Source: Bacteroidota bacterium
GTDB lineage: Bacteria; Bacteroidota; Bacteroidia; Bacteroidales; Prolixibacteraceae
DNA length: 11,547 nt
Assembly: GCA_030691295.1 (NCBI GenBank)
Contig: JAUYEQ010000411.1
Span: 1-11,547, forward strand
Reading direction: 5' to 3'
The position numbers were made by a program, and so were the translations under genes. The notes beneath the pieces were generated by a model. The model searched no databases. It saw only the letters and a program-made list of their open reading frames with translations, and was not told the DNA's origin. Position 1 is the stretch's first letter; each line of letters starts with the position of its first letter. Shown here piece after piece: positions 1 to 6,298 of the stretch.

Positions 1-541
1 CCGCAGCATCTGATCCGCCGCCCAATGCCTGGTTGGCACCCATCCTGAAATTGTATTTGGCAATTTCCTCGTTCGGACTGCTTTCTGCTGGTTTTTCAGG
101 ATTAAGAATGGTTTCGGCCCAGTAGTTTAGTCCACCCTGCAGTACGTAATTGTTATTGTAGCCTAACTGACGGGTAATCATCCAAGCCTGATTGGCATCG
201 TTGCTGCTGTTCGAATAGAAAACATTCAGTTTTACGTCTTGATTCAACACATCATCGAATTCGCTGCTTAACAAACTCTCAAGTGGAATATTGATTGCAT
301 TGGGCAGACAGAATTTTTCAAACTGATCGTTGCTTCTTACATCAATCAGTTGCAGCGAAGGATCTTTGTCAATCAACATTTGGGCTATTTCGTCGGGACT
401 CATAAACTGACGGTTTTCCATTACTTCAATCAACAATTCTTCGGCAGTTAATTTGTATGGACGGGTGGTGTTTTCGGGTACGGCTGCAATAATAAGTCCA
501 AGTGGAAGGATTGCAATTGCAAGTATTTTTAGTGATTTCAT
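1..541 (-). CDS. Exported rhodanese-like protein, catalytic Cys replaced by Ser (3' end beyond left edge)
   Basis: The frame opens at an ATG read from 541 to 539 and stays open to the left edge, giving 180 residues with no stop. Residues 1-20 (MKSLKILAIAILPLGLIIAA) form a signal peptide or N-terminal anchor without a lipobox cysteine, so the domain should sit outside the cytoplasmic membrane. A rhodanese fold is readable from about residue 48: QLIDVRS, then a LPNAINIPLESL stretch matching the usual HIPGAINIP, then VFYSNSSNDANQAW and LGYNNNYVLQGGLNYW, the last being the family's closing GG-x-x-x-W motif. Aligned back without gaps from the LGY motif, the catalytic cysteine of GlpE-like rhodaneses falls on the serine of FYSNSS. 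The only visible cysteine lies in EKFCLPN, not in the active loop. Sulfur transfer through a persulfide is therefore unlikely; binding or sensing is more plausible. It lies 12 bases after the YeeE-like gene and is probably cotranscribed with it. Confidence 0.85.
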   Translation of the reverse strand, partial: MKSLKILAIAILPLGLIIAAVPENTTRPYKLTAEELLIEVMENRQFMSPDEIAQMLIDKDPSLQLIDVRSNDQFEKFCLPNAINIPLESLLSSEFDDVLNQDVKLNVFYSNSSNDANQAWMITRQLGYNNNYVLQGGLNYWAETILNPEKPAESSPNEEIAKYNFRMGANQALGGGSDAA

Positions 542-553
542 AATCCGGAAATT

Positions 554-1159
554 TTAATGTTGATTAATTTTATAATCGGCACGGGCAAATTTCTTTTCAG
601 CCCATTCGCCCACCCAAAACATGGCAAGTGCCACCAGAATGATAAGGAATGTCATCATACCACGTGATGTGCCAATCAGATTGTTCAGTAACGGATAGCC
701 CAAATCTTTGGCTTCGTAAAATCCTTCCCAAAGTGGGTAACCTTCGGCAAAAATGAAAATGCCAATAAAAAGTCCGCCAATAAAGGCCAGTGCATCTAAT
801 TTTCCAATGGAGGCTGCCGCGAAGGATGTTCCGGGGCAATAACCGCCCAAAATGAAGCCGGCTCCCATAATAACCCCGCCACCTATGGCTGACCAGAGGA
901 AGGTCGGGTTGATATAGATAAGGCTGAGATCGAGCATGCCGAACAAGCTGAGGAAGAGAATACCGATCATGCCGACAATCGCCGCAGTGAAGAATACTTT
1001 CAGCACGGTGGTGTCGTATCCGTAGAACATTCCGGCAAGTCGCCGACTTGAAGAGAATCCGTTGATTTCGAGCACAAAACCGAACGCGATGCCAATAATG
1101 AAGGCAAAGAAAAGATTGGTTTCCGGTGATATTATTTCGTTTACTACTAAAGGTCCCAT
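554..1159 (-). CDS. YeeE/YedE-type sulfur transport protein, half-size (DUF6691-like)
   Basis: This 201-residue, very hydrophobic protein has about five membrane segments. It carries the family signature GGYCPGTSFAAASIGKLDA near residues 106-123, with its single cysteine at C108. The N-terminal stretch GFVLEINGFSSSRRLAGMFY and the following TVLKVFFTA are typical of the small YeeE-like partner found beside a second YeeE/YedE half. Characterised full-length members such as TsuA use conserved cysteines to pass thiosulfate through the membrane; here each half would supply one such cysteine. The start ATG at 1159 follows a repeat-filled 167-base gap after the YedE-like gene, with no Shine-Dalgarno sequence. 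Thiosulfate or another sulfane-sulfur species as substrate is inferred from the family and from the neighbouring reductase and rhodanese-like genes. Confidence 0.88.
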   Translation of the reverse strand: MGPLVVNEIISPETNLFFAFIIGIAFGFVLEINGFSSSRRLAGMFYGYDTTVLKVFFTAAIVGMIGILFLSLFGMLDLSLIYINPTFLWSAIGGGVIMGAGFILGGYCPGTSFAAASIGKLDALAFIGGLFIGIFIFAEGYPLWEGFYEAKDLGYPLLNNLIGTSRGMMTFLIILVALAMFWVGEWAEKKFARADYKINQH

Positions 1160-1326
1160 ATATTGAAGGATTGAAGATTTGATTTATTGAATTTACTTTA
1201 AACTTGAACGAATATCCAATACTCAATAACCAATATTGAATATCCAATAAAAAAATAAAATTTCAAATTAAATGAACGCTTTGCAAGTGGCTAACCTGGA
1301 ACTTGAAACTTTGAACCTGGAACTCG
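1160..1326. repeat. Composite low-complexity intergenic repeat, copy 3 (diverged)
   Basis: The gap between the two YeeE/YedE genes is built from two word families. The first is ATATCCAAT/CAATAACCAAT-like words (about 1203-1247). After a shared AAAAAAATAAAAT spacer comes a second family of CTTGGAAC/CTTGAAAC-like words (about 1298-1325: CCTGGAACTTGAAACTTTG, CCTGGAACTC). The same two word families in the same order occur twice at 2077-2239. The second word family ends one base from the stop codon (1327-1329) of the YedE-like gene, so on the transcribed strand it starts directly after that stop. I see no gene or promoter here that I can defend. Confidence 0.75.
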
Positions 1327-1851
1327 TCAGATCCAGAGTTTACGGGCAAAATAGGCCAGTCCGAATGCGGTTCCGAATATGGCTGCCATGGTGACAAATC
1401 CGCCGACCGATAATACAGCCATTCCGGTTAGTGCCGATCCGCTGGTACATCCGCGTCCCAGTTGCGAACCGAATCCGAACAAAATACCGCCAATAAGGGC
1501 GAAAATAATTCGGATTTTATTGGTGATTTTAGGAGATTTTTCCACTTCAAATTTCAAACGTCCGGCAAATGCTCCTGAAATAAAACCGCCAACAACAACT
1601 CCCATCATTTGAAAAACCAGCCATGCTTTCCATGGATTTTCTTTGGCGCTGCCATATTCTTTGTAGAAAGTGGCTGTGGAGGCATGTGCCGGTGCGACGG
1701 CTTCAACTCCTGCAACGATCAAACTTTTTGGAGCGCCACTGGCTCCCAATCCGCGTCCTGAAACCCAGAATGCAAATACCAGCACCAATCCCAGCAAAGC
1801 ACCGCCGAGATAAGGATTCATGTACATTTTAGGGTTATTGTCTTTTGTCAT
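1327..1851 (-). CDS. YeeE/YedE-type sulfur transport protein, half-size (YedE-like partner)
   Basis: The product has 174 residues. Membrane segments are visible near residues 14-32, 78-96, 113-130 and 143-168. The family signature FGSQLGRGCTSGSALTGMAVL (about 127-147) contains the single cysteine C135. The N-terminal FWVSGRGLGASGAP and the loop before PWKAWLVFQMMGVVVGGF match the larger partner of split YeeE/YedE pairs, so this gene and the one at 554-1159 probably form one two-subunit importer. The ATG at 1851 gives MTKDNNPKMYMNPYLGG; a Met at residue 11 is an alternative start. The upstream leader carries an A6G heptamer tract. Transport of thiosulfate-like sulfur is known for the family; the precise substrate here is inferred. 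Confidence 0.88.
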   Translation of the reverse strand: MTKDNNPKMYMNPYLGGALLGLVLVFAFWVSGRGLGASGAPKSLIVAGVEAVAPAHASTATFYKEYGSAKENPWKAWLVFQMMGVVVGGFISGAFAGRLKFEVEKSPKITNKIRIIFALIGGILFGFGSQLGRGCTSGSALTGMAVLSVGGFVTMAAIFGTAFGLAYFARKLWI

Positions 1852-1872
1852 GTTTGTGTTTTTATGGTATTA

Positions 1873-1904
1873 TTTTTTTTCTTTTTTCTTTTTTCTTTTT
1901 TCTT
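1873..1904. repeat. CTTTTTT heptamer tandem repeat in the leader of the YedE-like gene
   Basis: The plus strand reads T8, then three perfect CTTTTTT units (1881-1887, 1888-1894, 1895-1901), then CTT. On the transcribed strand this is an A6G heptamer array 22-50 bases upstream of the start codon at 1851. Such tracts are prone to slipped-strand length change and could alter leader length or spacing. A role in expression is inference. Confidence 0.7.
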
Positions 1905-1948
1905 ATTCGATATTTCTTATTTTTTTGTTTTAAAGAAATTATTTCCTT

Positions 1949-2039
1949 TCCGTCCGAAAGAAGGTTTTTGTTTTTTTGCAACCCTAGTCGCGGACGGAGC
2001 TGTTTGTTTGTCTTCTGTCCGTTCGCTGAAGCGAAACGG
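1949..2039. repeat. Two GC-rich dyads between the YedE-like gene and nrfD
   Basis: An 8-bp perfect inverted repeat pairs TCCGTCCG (1949-1956) with CGGACGGA (1991-1998) around a 34-base loop. A second hairpin at 2019-2039 pairs CCGTTCGC with GCGAAACGG, with one bulged A (2034) and a four-base TGAA loop. These are GC-rich islands inside otherwise AT-rich intergenic DNA and would lie in the 5' leader of any transcript reading into the YedE-like gene. I see no T-run that would make either a terminator on the minus strand. Function is unknown. Confidence 0.45.
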
Positions 2040-2076
2040 CAAAGAATAAGCTGGCTGCATCCGCAAAAAAATAAAA

Positions 2077-2239
2077 TATTCAATATCCAATTTCGAATAA
2101 CCAATATCCAATATTCATGGCACACTTGGAACTTGGAACTTGAAACTTTGCTCAATATCCAATATCCAATGTTCAATCTCGAATAACCAATAACCAACTT
2201 CATGGCGACACTTGGAACTTGAAATCTGGAACTTGAAAC
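2077..2239. repeat. Composite low-complexity intergenic repeat, copies 1 and 2 in tandem
   Basis: Two head-to-tail copies of the composite element lie here. Copy 1 (2077-2150) has CAATATCCAAT and GAATAACCAAT words, then TTCATGGC, then ACACTTGGAACTTG words. Copy 2 (2151-2239) has CAATATCCAATATCCAAT, GAATAACCAATAACC, then TTCATGGCG, then ACACTTGGAACTTGAAAT and CTGGAACTTGAAAC. The junction TTCATGGC(G)ACACTTGGAACTTG is shared almost exactly. Copy 2 runs up to the stop codon of nrfD (2240-2242). A diverged third copy lies at 1203-1326. Long open frames through this region are artefacts of the repeat. Confidence 0.8.
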
Positions 2240-3181
2240 TCAATAGAGCCACCGGCTCATTTGTCCGGCAAAAACGATGATGAATCGTAACATGACGCTT
2301 CCGAATAAAACCAGAACAACCGGAATGATTACCGGGACTTTGATGTGTTTTAATTCCATAATTTCAAGTATTGCCGGAACTACCATTCCCAATACCACCA
2401 CGAAAATCCAGAATGGGGCCGTGTATTGACCTCCCAAAAATAGATTCGCCGCATCAATCTGAACCGATGTGCTGGCCAAAAAGCCCATGAAAAGATGGAT
2501 AATCAGGAACAATTCGATGACAATCAACAGCAAATCGATTTTAGCGAATAAAATGCGCTCTTTTTCAGACTTTGCAAAAAGAATGATGGTTGCCGCACCT
2601 GCCGATAAGCCGGAAGTCAGGAACAGTGGCCCAAGAATAGACGTATTCCAAAGCGGACGGGCATTAAAGGCTGATAACAGGATGCCTGTGTAAATTCCCA
2701 GAATGACTGCATATACAATGATTATCCAGGCCAGATAATATTTATACTTCACCAGAAAAGCCTCGATTTCTTTTAAAATATCGTATTTCCAGTCCCATTT
2801 CGGGAAATATTCGCGAATGTGCAGTGCAACCCAAACCATCGAAAGGGGAGTAATGGCCATTAGAGTCCAGGCACCCCACGACATGGGCGATTGCAAACGG
2901 ACGGTAGTATAAAGTTGCCAGAAAAAGAGTTTGTGTTTCAAATCGAGAAACAAGGCAAACAATCCGAGTACCAGCAGAAAAGGAACAATAATTGGCGCGC
3001 GGCGCACTGCTCCCGGATATTTATCCTCTTTTCCCAAAATGGTGTACAATGCGGCAAAAAACAAAATGCCGGCTGCCAATCCTCCAAGGAAAAGATACAG
3101 CGGAATTTGCCAGTGCCAGATCTCCAGATAAGGATCAATGTGCGGATTTAACCGTCCGCTTGTAATAATTTCTTCTCTCAT
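2240..3181 (-). CDS. nrfD: NrfD/PsrC-type quinone-interacting membrane subunit
   Basis: This is a 313-residue integral membrane protein with eight predicted membrane segments, roughly at 26-48, 62-80, 100-121, 146-169, 180-202, 214-235, 254-273 and 283-306. Family hallmarks are WQIPLYLFLGGLAAG near 24-38 and SPMSWGAW at 98-105, both typical of NrfD/PsrC. In this family the subunit exchanges electrons with menaquinol and passes them to the iron-sulfur subunit outside the membrane; it contains no haem. The ATG at 3181 lies 11 bases after the stop of the iron-sulfur gene, so it is the third gene of the reductase operon. Length is normal for PsrC. Its stop codon abuts the repeat at 2077-2239. Confidence 0.93.
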   Translation of the reverse strand: MREEIITSGRLNPHIDPYLEIWHWQIPLYLFLGGLAAGILFFAALYTILGKEDKYPGAVRRAPIIVPFLLVLGLFALFLDLKHKLFFWQLYTTVRLQSPMSWGAWTLMAITPLSMVWVALHIREYFPKWDWKYDILKEIEAFLVKYKYYLAWIIIVYAVILGIYTGILLSAFNARPLWNTSILGPLFLTSGLSAGAATIILFAKSEKERILFAKIDLLLIVIELFLIIHLFMGFLASTSVQIDAANLFLGGQYTAPFWIFVVVLGMVVPAILEIMELKHIKVPVIIPVVLVLFGSVMLRFIIVFAGQMSRWLY

Positions 3182-3192
3182 CCCTTTTCAGT

Positions 3193-3726
3193 TTAAATAA
3201 GGTAGTAAACCTGTGGTTTTGTTCCGGCCTCCGGAATAAGTGTCTTGTGCTTGCGCTTTTTCAGAATAAGTGAAACTTCGCTGTTCGGATTTTCCAGGTC
3301 GCCAAAATACATGCACTTGGTAGGGCATACAGCCACACAGGCAGGATTTTCCCCTTTTTCTATCCGGTGAATGCAGAAGGTGCATTTATCGACATATCCG
3401 TCGGGATGCGAAAACCGTGCATCGTAGGGACAGCTTGCAATACAGGCTCCGCAGCCAATACATTTGTGATGGGTTACCACAACGATTCCGCCTTTTTCGT
3501 AATGACTTGCTCCGGTAGGGCAGCACCGCACACAAGGCGAATTGTCGCAATGGTTGCAGCGTTCCGAGCGAAGTTCAATCTCCAGTTGCGGATAAGTTCC
3601 GTCGGTTACTTCAACAATCCAGTCGCGGCAATAACCGATCGGTACATTGTTTTCAGTCTGACAAGCTACCACACAGTCGGCACAGCCGACACATTTTTTA
3701 GTATCAATGGCCATTGCATATCTCAT
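3193..3726 (-). CDS. Four-cluster [4Fe-4S] electron-transfer subunit (PsrB/PhsB/DmsB type)
   Basis: The 177-residue product has sixteen cysteines arranged for four [4Fe-4S] clusters: C12/C15/C18/C22 (CVGCADCVVAC), C57/C60/C65/C69 (CNHCDNSPCVRCC), C89/C92/C95/C99 (CIGCGACIASC), and C115/C118/C130/C134 (CTFCIHR...ACVAVC). Chain length and order match PsrB-type subunits that carry electrons from the NrfD/PsrC anchor to the molybdenum subunit. It has no export signal of its own, as is usual for subunits that travel with a Tat-exported partner. The start codon shares four bases (ATGA, 3723-3726) with the stop of the catalytic gene, indicating translational coupling. Confidence 0.94.
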   Translation of the reverse strand: MRYAMAIDTKKCVGCADCVVACQTENNVPIGYCRDWIVEVTDGTYPQLEIELRSERCNHCDNSPCVRCCPTGASHYEKGGIVVVTHHKCIGCGACIASCPYDARFSHPDGYVDKCTFCIHRIEKGENPACVAVCPTKCMYFGDLENPNSEVSLILKKRKHKTLIPEAGTKPQVYYLI

Positions 3727-5966
3727 GATTTTGCCTCACTTTCTTTCTCAAACCTGAAGGTCACAAAGTTTCCCCTCATACCAGTTCCTCCCATGATCGG
3801 GTCAATTAATACACGTGTAATAAGTTGTGAATCGCTGGCGCCTCTGCCGTGTGCTCTCGTTAATTTTTCATTGTTGTGCCCAAAACCATGCACCATATAA
3901 ACCGAGTCGAACCTGATTCGCTCGGTAATTCTCACCTTGATGGTAAAATCGGAAACCACTCCGTCCTGATTTTCGAGGTAAACAGGCTGCTCGTTTTTTA
4001 ATCCCCATTCTTTGGCCACTTTCGGATTTACCCAAACCGTATTTTCATCCATCAAATCAGTCAGATTTGGATTATTCGCGGTTCGTCCGAAGGTATGCAT
4101 CGGGGCACGACCATAATTCAGGTGGTAAAATCCTGAAGGTGGCTCCATGTGAGGAGTATAAACCGGCATGGCATCGAAACCTTCTGCCGCAATAATGGTC
4201 GAGTATAATTCTATTTTTCCTGAATCGGTACCGAATTCGAAAGGGATGCCTTCTTCAATATAAAGAGGTCCTGATTCACGCGGATAGTTTTTTACGCCAA
4301 TTCGTTTCATTTCGTCCAGTGAAGATCCGACTTGTTTGAGCTGCCAATCCAGCACATCCTCAAAGTTCTCCCAATTAAAATATTCGCCCAGACCCATCTT
4401 TCCGGCCAGTTTTTTTGCAATCCAATAGGCCGGTTTGGTGTCGTAAAGTGGCTCTGTGGCGGGCATTCTCAGTGCAATATCCGGATTCCGGCCATGCACC
4501 ACCCTGATTTCGTCCCAACGTTCCAGATAAGTACATTCAGGCAAAACAACATCGGCAAACCCGGTAATTTCCATTGGCATGGTATCCACCACCACAAGTA
4601 ACTCCAGATTTTTAATGGCTTCGATCGTTTTTTTCTGATCGGGCAAAGTCATGATCAGGTTTGTTCCGTTCACAATCCATGCTTTAATGCTGCAATCAAG
4701 ATCAGGAGTCGGAATTGTCGCATCGCAAACTCCTGAAGCGAGCGCCAGATCGGCTAAAAGGTATTTTCCTCCCATCGCGTCGCGCCAGGTTTTGTTCGGC
4801 TTCGTAAATGGCGGGTGCGGAAATTCAGGAACATCCAATTTCTCAGGAATAAAATATCCACCACGGCGTCCCCACGAGCCAAGCAGCGCGTTCAGGATTG
4901 CAACCGCGCGTAAACGTTGAGTATCATCGCCATACCAGGTTACATGCCGTCCGGGATGAATGATTACTGAGGGAGAAGCGTCATGCATCTCACGGGCTGT
5001 TTCTCTGATCACATCAGGAGCAATCGTGGTAATTCCGAACGCCCATTCAGGAGTAAAGTTTTTAACGTGTTCTTTCAGTTGCTCAAATCCTGAAGTATGT
5101 TTTTCGACGTATTTTTTGTCATACCATTCATTATATATAATCTCATGAATCCATGCCAGCAGAAGGGCGATATCAGTGGCAGGTTTGATAGGCAGCCAGA
5201 ATTTTGATTTGCTTGCAACCGTAGAGAAACGTGGGTCAACAGTAATAATGGCAGCGCCTTTGTCGATGGCATCCGACATTTCCTGCACTTGCCCGTTGTG
5301 CATATTTTCGCCCAGATGCGAACCAATCAGCACCAGACAGCGGGTATCGCGGATGTCCGTAGGTTCAGGCGAATCAATCCCCACACCGAAAGTTGCGATA
5401 AATGCCACTTCGCGGGGGCCACGGCATTGAGCATACGAAGGTGCCGCAATGTTTCCCGATCCGAAAGCTTTCAGCAAGTTGCCGAAATAATGACCGCCAG
5501 AGCCATGGGTAAAAAGTGCGGTACATTCAGCGCCATGTTCAGCTTTTATTTTCTGAAGTTTTTCAGCCACCATGTCCAGCGCCTCGTCCCAGCTTGCCTC
5601 GCGGAAAGTTTGTTTTCCGTCGGCTCCGGTAACGCGGATCAAAGGTGTTTTTAAACGATCTTCATCGTAATACATGCCAACACCACCGGTTCCCCGTGGG
5701 CAGAGACGTCCGTTACAATTGGTATCGTCATCGTTTCCGACAATCTTTTTAATTTTGCCATCTTCGTTTTTATGCACCCAACCGGCACATTTCCAAAAGC
5801 ATATCTCGCAATAAGTGGGAGTTCGCTGTAAGCTCATCGGTCCTAAATCACCCAATCCTTTTTTCTGAAAATCGGGAACAGACGAGCGCAGGTATTGACT
5901 TCCGAAGATTAGGCCTGCAGCACTTAGCGATGATATTTTTATAAAATCACGACGTTTATGAGCCAT
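3723..5966 (-). CDS. Tat-exported molybdopterin oxidoreductase, polysulfide/thiosulfate reductase-like catalytic subunit
   Basis: This 747-residue protein is the catalytic subunit of a DMSO-reductase-superfamily complex. It opens with a twin-arginine signal (KRRDFIK, residues 4-10, then a hydrophobic stretch to about residue 22). A [4Fe-4S] site follows with C53, C56, C60 and C89 (CEICFWKC ... GRLCPRG). C181 in SYAQCRGPRE is the probable molybdenum ligand. Downstream motifs fit binding of two pyranopterin guanine dinucleotides: DPRFSTVA, the VNGTNLIMTLPDQ region, VVVDTMPMEITGFADVVLPE and, near the C-terminus, HGFGHNNEKLTRAHGRGASD. The length of about 750 matches PsrA/PhsA better than the larger tetrathionate or arsenate reductases. 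Neighbouring YeeE/YedE and rhodanese-like genes favour a sulfur substrate. Thiosulfate versus polysulfide cannot be settled from sequence, so no gene symbol is given. Confidence 0.9.
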   Translation of the reverse strand: MAHKRRDFIKISSLSAAGLIFGSQYLRSSVPDFQKKGLGDLGPMSLQRTPTYCEICFWKCAGWVHKNEDGKIKKIVGNDDDTNCNGRLCPRGTGGVGMYYDEDRLKTPLIRVTGADGKQTFREASWDEALDMVAEKLQKIKAEHGAECTALFTHGSGGHYFGNLLKAFGSGNIAAPSYAQCRGPREVAFIATFGVGIDSPEPTDIRDTRCLVLIGSHLGENMHNGQVQEMSDAIDKGAAIITVDPRFSTVASKSKFWLPIKPATDIALLLAWIHEIIYNEWYDKKYVEKHTSGFEQLKEHVKNFTPEWAFGITTIAPDVIRETAREMHDASPSVIIHPGRHVTWYGDDTQRLRAVAILNALLGSWGRRGGYFIPEKLDVPEFPHPPFTKPNKTWRDAMGGKYLLADLALASGVCDATIPTPDLDCSIKAWIVNGTNLIMTLPDQKKTIEAIKNLELLVVVDTMPMEITGFADVVLPECTYLERWDEIRVVHGRNPDIALRMPATEPLYDTKPAYWIAKKLAGKMGLGEYFNWENFEDVLDWQLKQVGSSLDEMKRIGVKNYPRESGPLYIEEGIPFEFGTDSGKIELYSTIIAAEGFDAMPVYTPHMEPPSGFYHLNYGRAPMHTFGRTANNPNLTDLMDENTVWVNPKVAKEWGLKNEQPVYLENQDGVVSDFTIKVRITERIRFDSVYMVHGFGHNNEKLTRAHGRGASDSQLITRVLIDPIMGGTGMRGNFVTFRFEKESEAKS

Positions 5967-5992
5967 GTTGTAGTTTAATTATGAATTACATG

Positions 5993-6000
5993 CAAACATA
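5993..6000 (-). promoter_or_regulatory. Bacteroidota-type -7 box for the reductase operon
   Basis: On the minus strand the bases read TATGTTTG, an exact match to the TAnnTTTG -7 consensus of Bacteroidota. It lies 26 bases upstream of the catalytic subunit's ATG, giving a leader of about 20 bases. A canonical TTTG -33 box is not present at the expected distance; TTTC is the closest I see. Activation by a regulator is therefore plausible. A CTAAATA heptamer at 6008-6014 lies just upstream of the box. Confidence 0.5.
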
Positions 6001-6165
6001 TAGAAAACTAAATATAGAAATATGTGCCGATATCAGTATATCTGTACAAGTCTGGCTCGTTTTGCTTAAAAACGTTTAAACTGGATTTATAATTTATTGA
6101 AATTCAGTGCTGGATTGATTCTATATGGTGCAATTTAGATTGTTTATAAATAGCAAGTTGATTCT

Positions 6166-6186
6166 TATTTAGACATTTTCTAAATA
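6166..6186. promoter_or_regulatory. TATTTAG-N7-CTAAATA inverted repeat, candidate operator
   Basis: A perfect 7-bp inverted repeat with a 7-base spacer lies in the divergent region between the reductase operon and the DUF134 gene. The same heptamer CTAAATA recurs at 6008-6014 next to the reductase -7 box, so three copies of one half-site occur in about 180 bases. Spacing and symmetry suit a dimeric regulator. The motif is AT-rich, and chance recurrence cannot be excluded. Confidence 0.35.
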
Positions 6187-6190
6187 CGAC

Positions 6191-6228
6191 GGAAAAAGAC
6201 TTATTAATGGAAATAAGTAAGTTTTTCC
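6191..6228. other. Strong interrupted hairpin in the divergent intergenic region
   Basis: GGAAAAA (6191-6197) and ACTTATT (6199-6205) pair with TTTTTCC (6222-6228) and AATAAGT (6212-6218). This gives 14 bp interrupted only by a 1x3 internal loop, closed by a six-base loop. It starts five bases after the 6166-6186 dyad. There is no T-run beyond the arm, so it is a regulatory or structural candidate rather than an obvious terminator. It lies about 70 bases upstream of the DUF134 start. Confidence 0.45.
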
Positions 6229-6272
6229 ACCATAAATCAGGAATGTAAAGGAAATAGTCAAAAGTTCATCAT

Positions 6273-6289
6273 ATTTGTAACAAACAAAT
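6273..6289. promoter_or_regulatory. ATTTGT-N5-ACAAAT dyad just upstream of the DUF134 gene
   Basis: A perfect 6-bp inverted repeat with a 5-base spacer ends nine bases before the ATG at 6299. Its position would overlap the leader or the -7 region of the DUF134-nifX unit; the left arm includes CATATTTG, a near match to the -7 box. It could be an autoregulatory operator. This is inference from symmetry and location only. Confidence 0.35.
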
Positions 6290-6298
6290 GATCAAAAC

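Noticed and set aside
597..1247. 216-codon minus-strand frame
   Set aside because: It overlaps the clear YeeE-like gene in another frame and shows no family features; it is a shadow.
1941..1978. CTTTC-CGTCC-GAAAG followed by T-runs as a plus-strand terminator
   Set aside because: The stem is only 5 bp and no plus-strand gene lies upstream for it to terminate.
1862..2203. Open frames of 113 codons on both strands between nrfD and the YedE-like gene
   Set aside because: They are translations of the ATATCCAAT/CTTGGAAC repeats and the poly-T tract (strings such as VIGYSRLNIGYWIL and runs of Lys/Phe). There is no domain, and the composition is extreme.
3367..3900. 177-codon plus-strand frame
   Set aside because: It lies antisense to the four-cluster ferredoxin and the reductase C-terminus, whose cysteine patterns are unmistakable.
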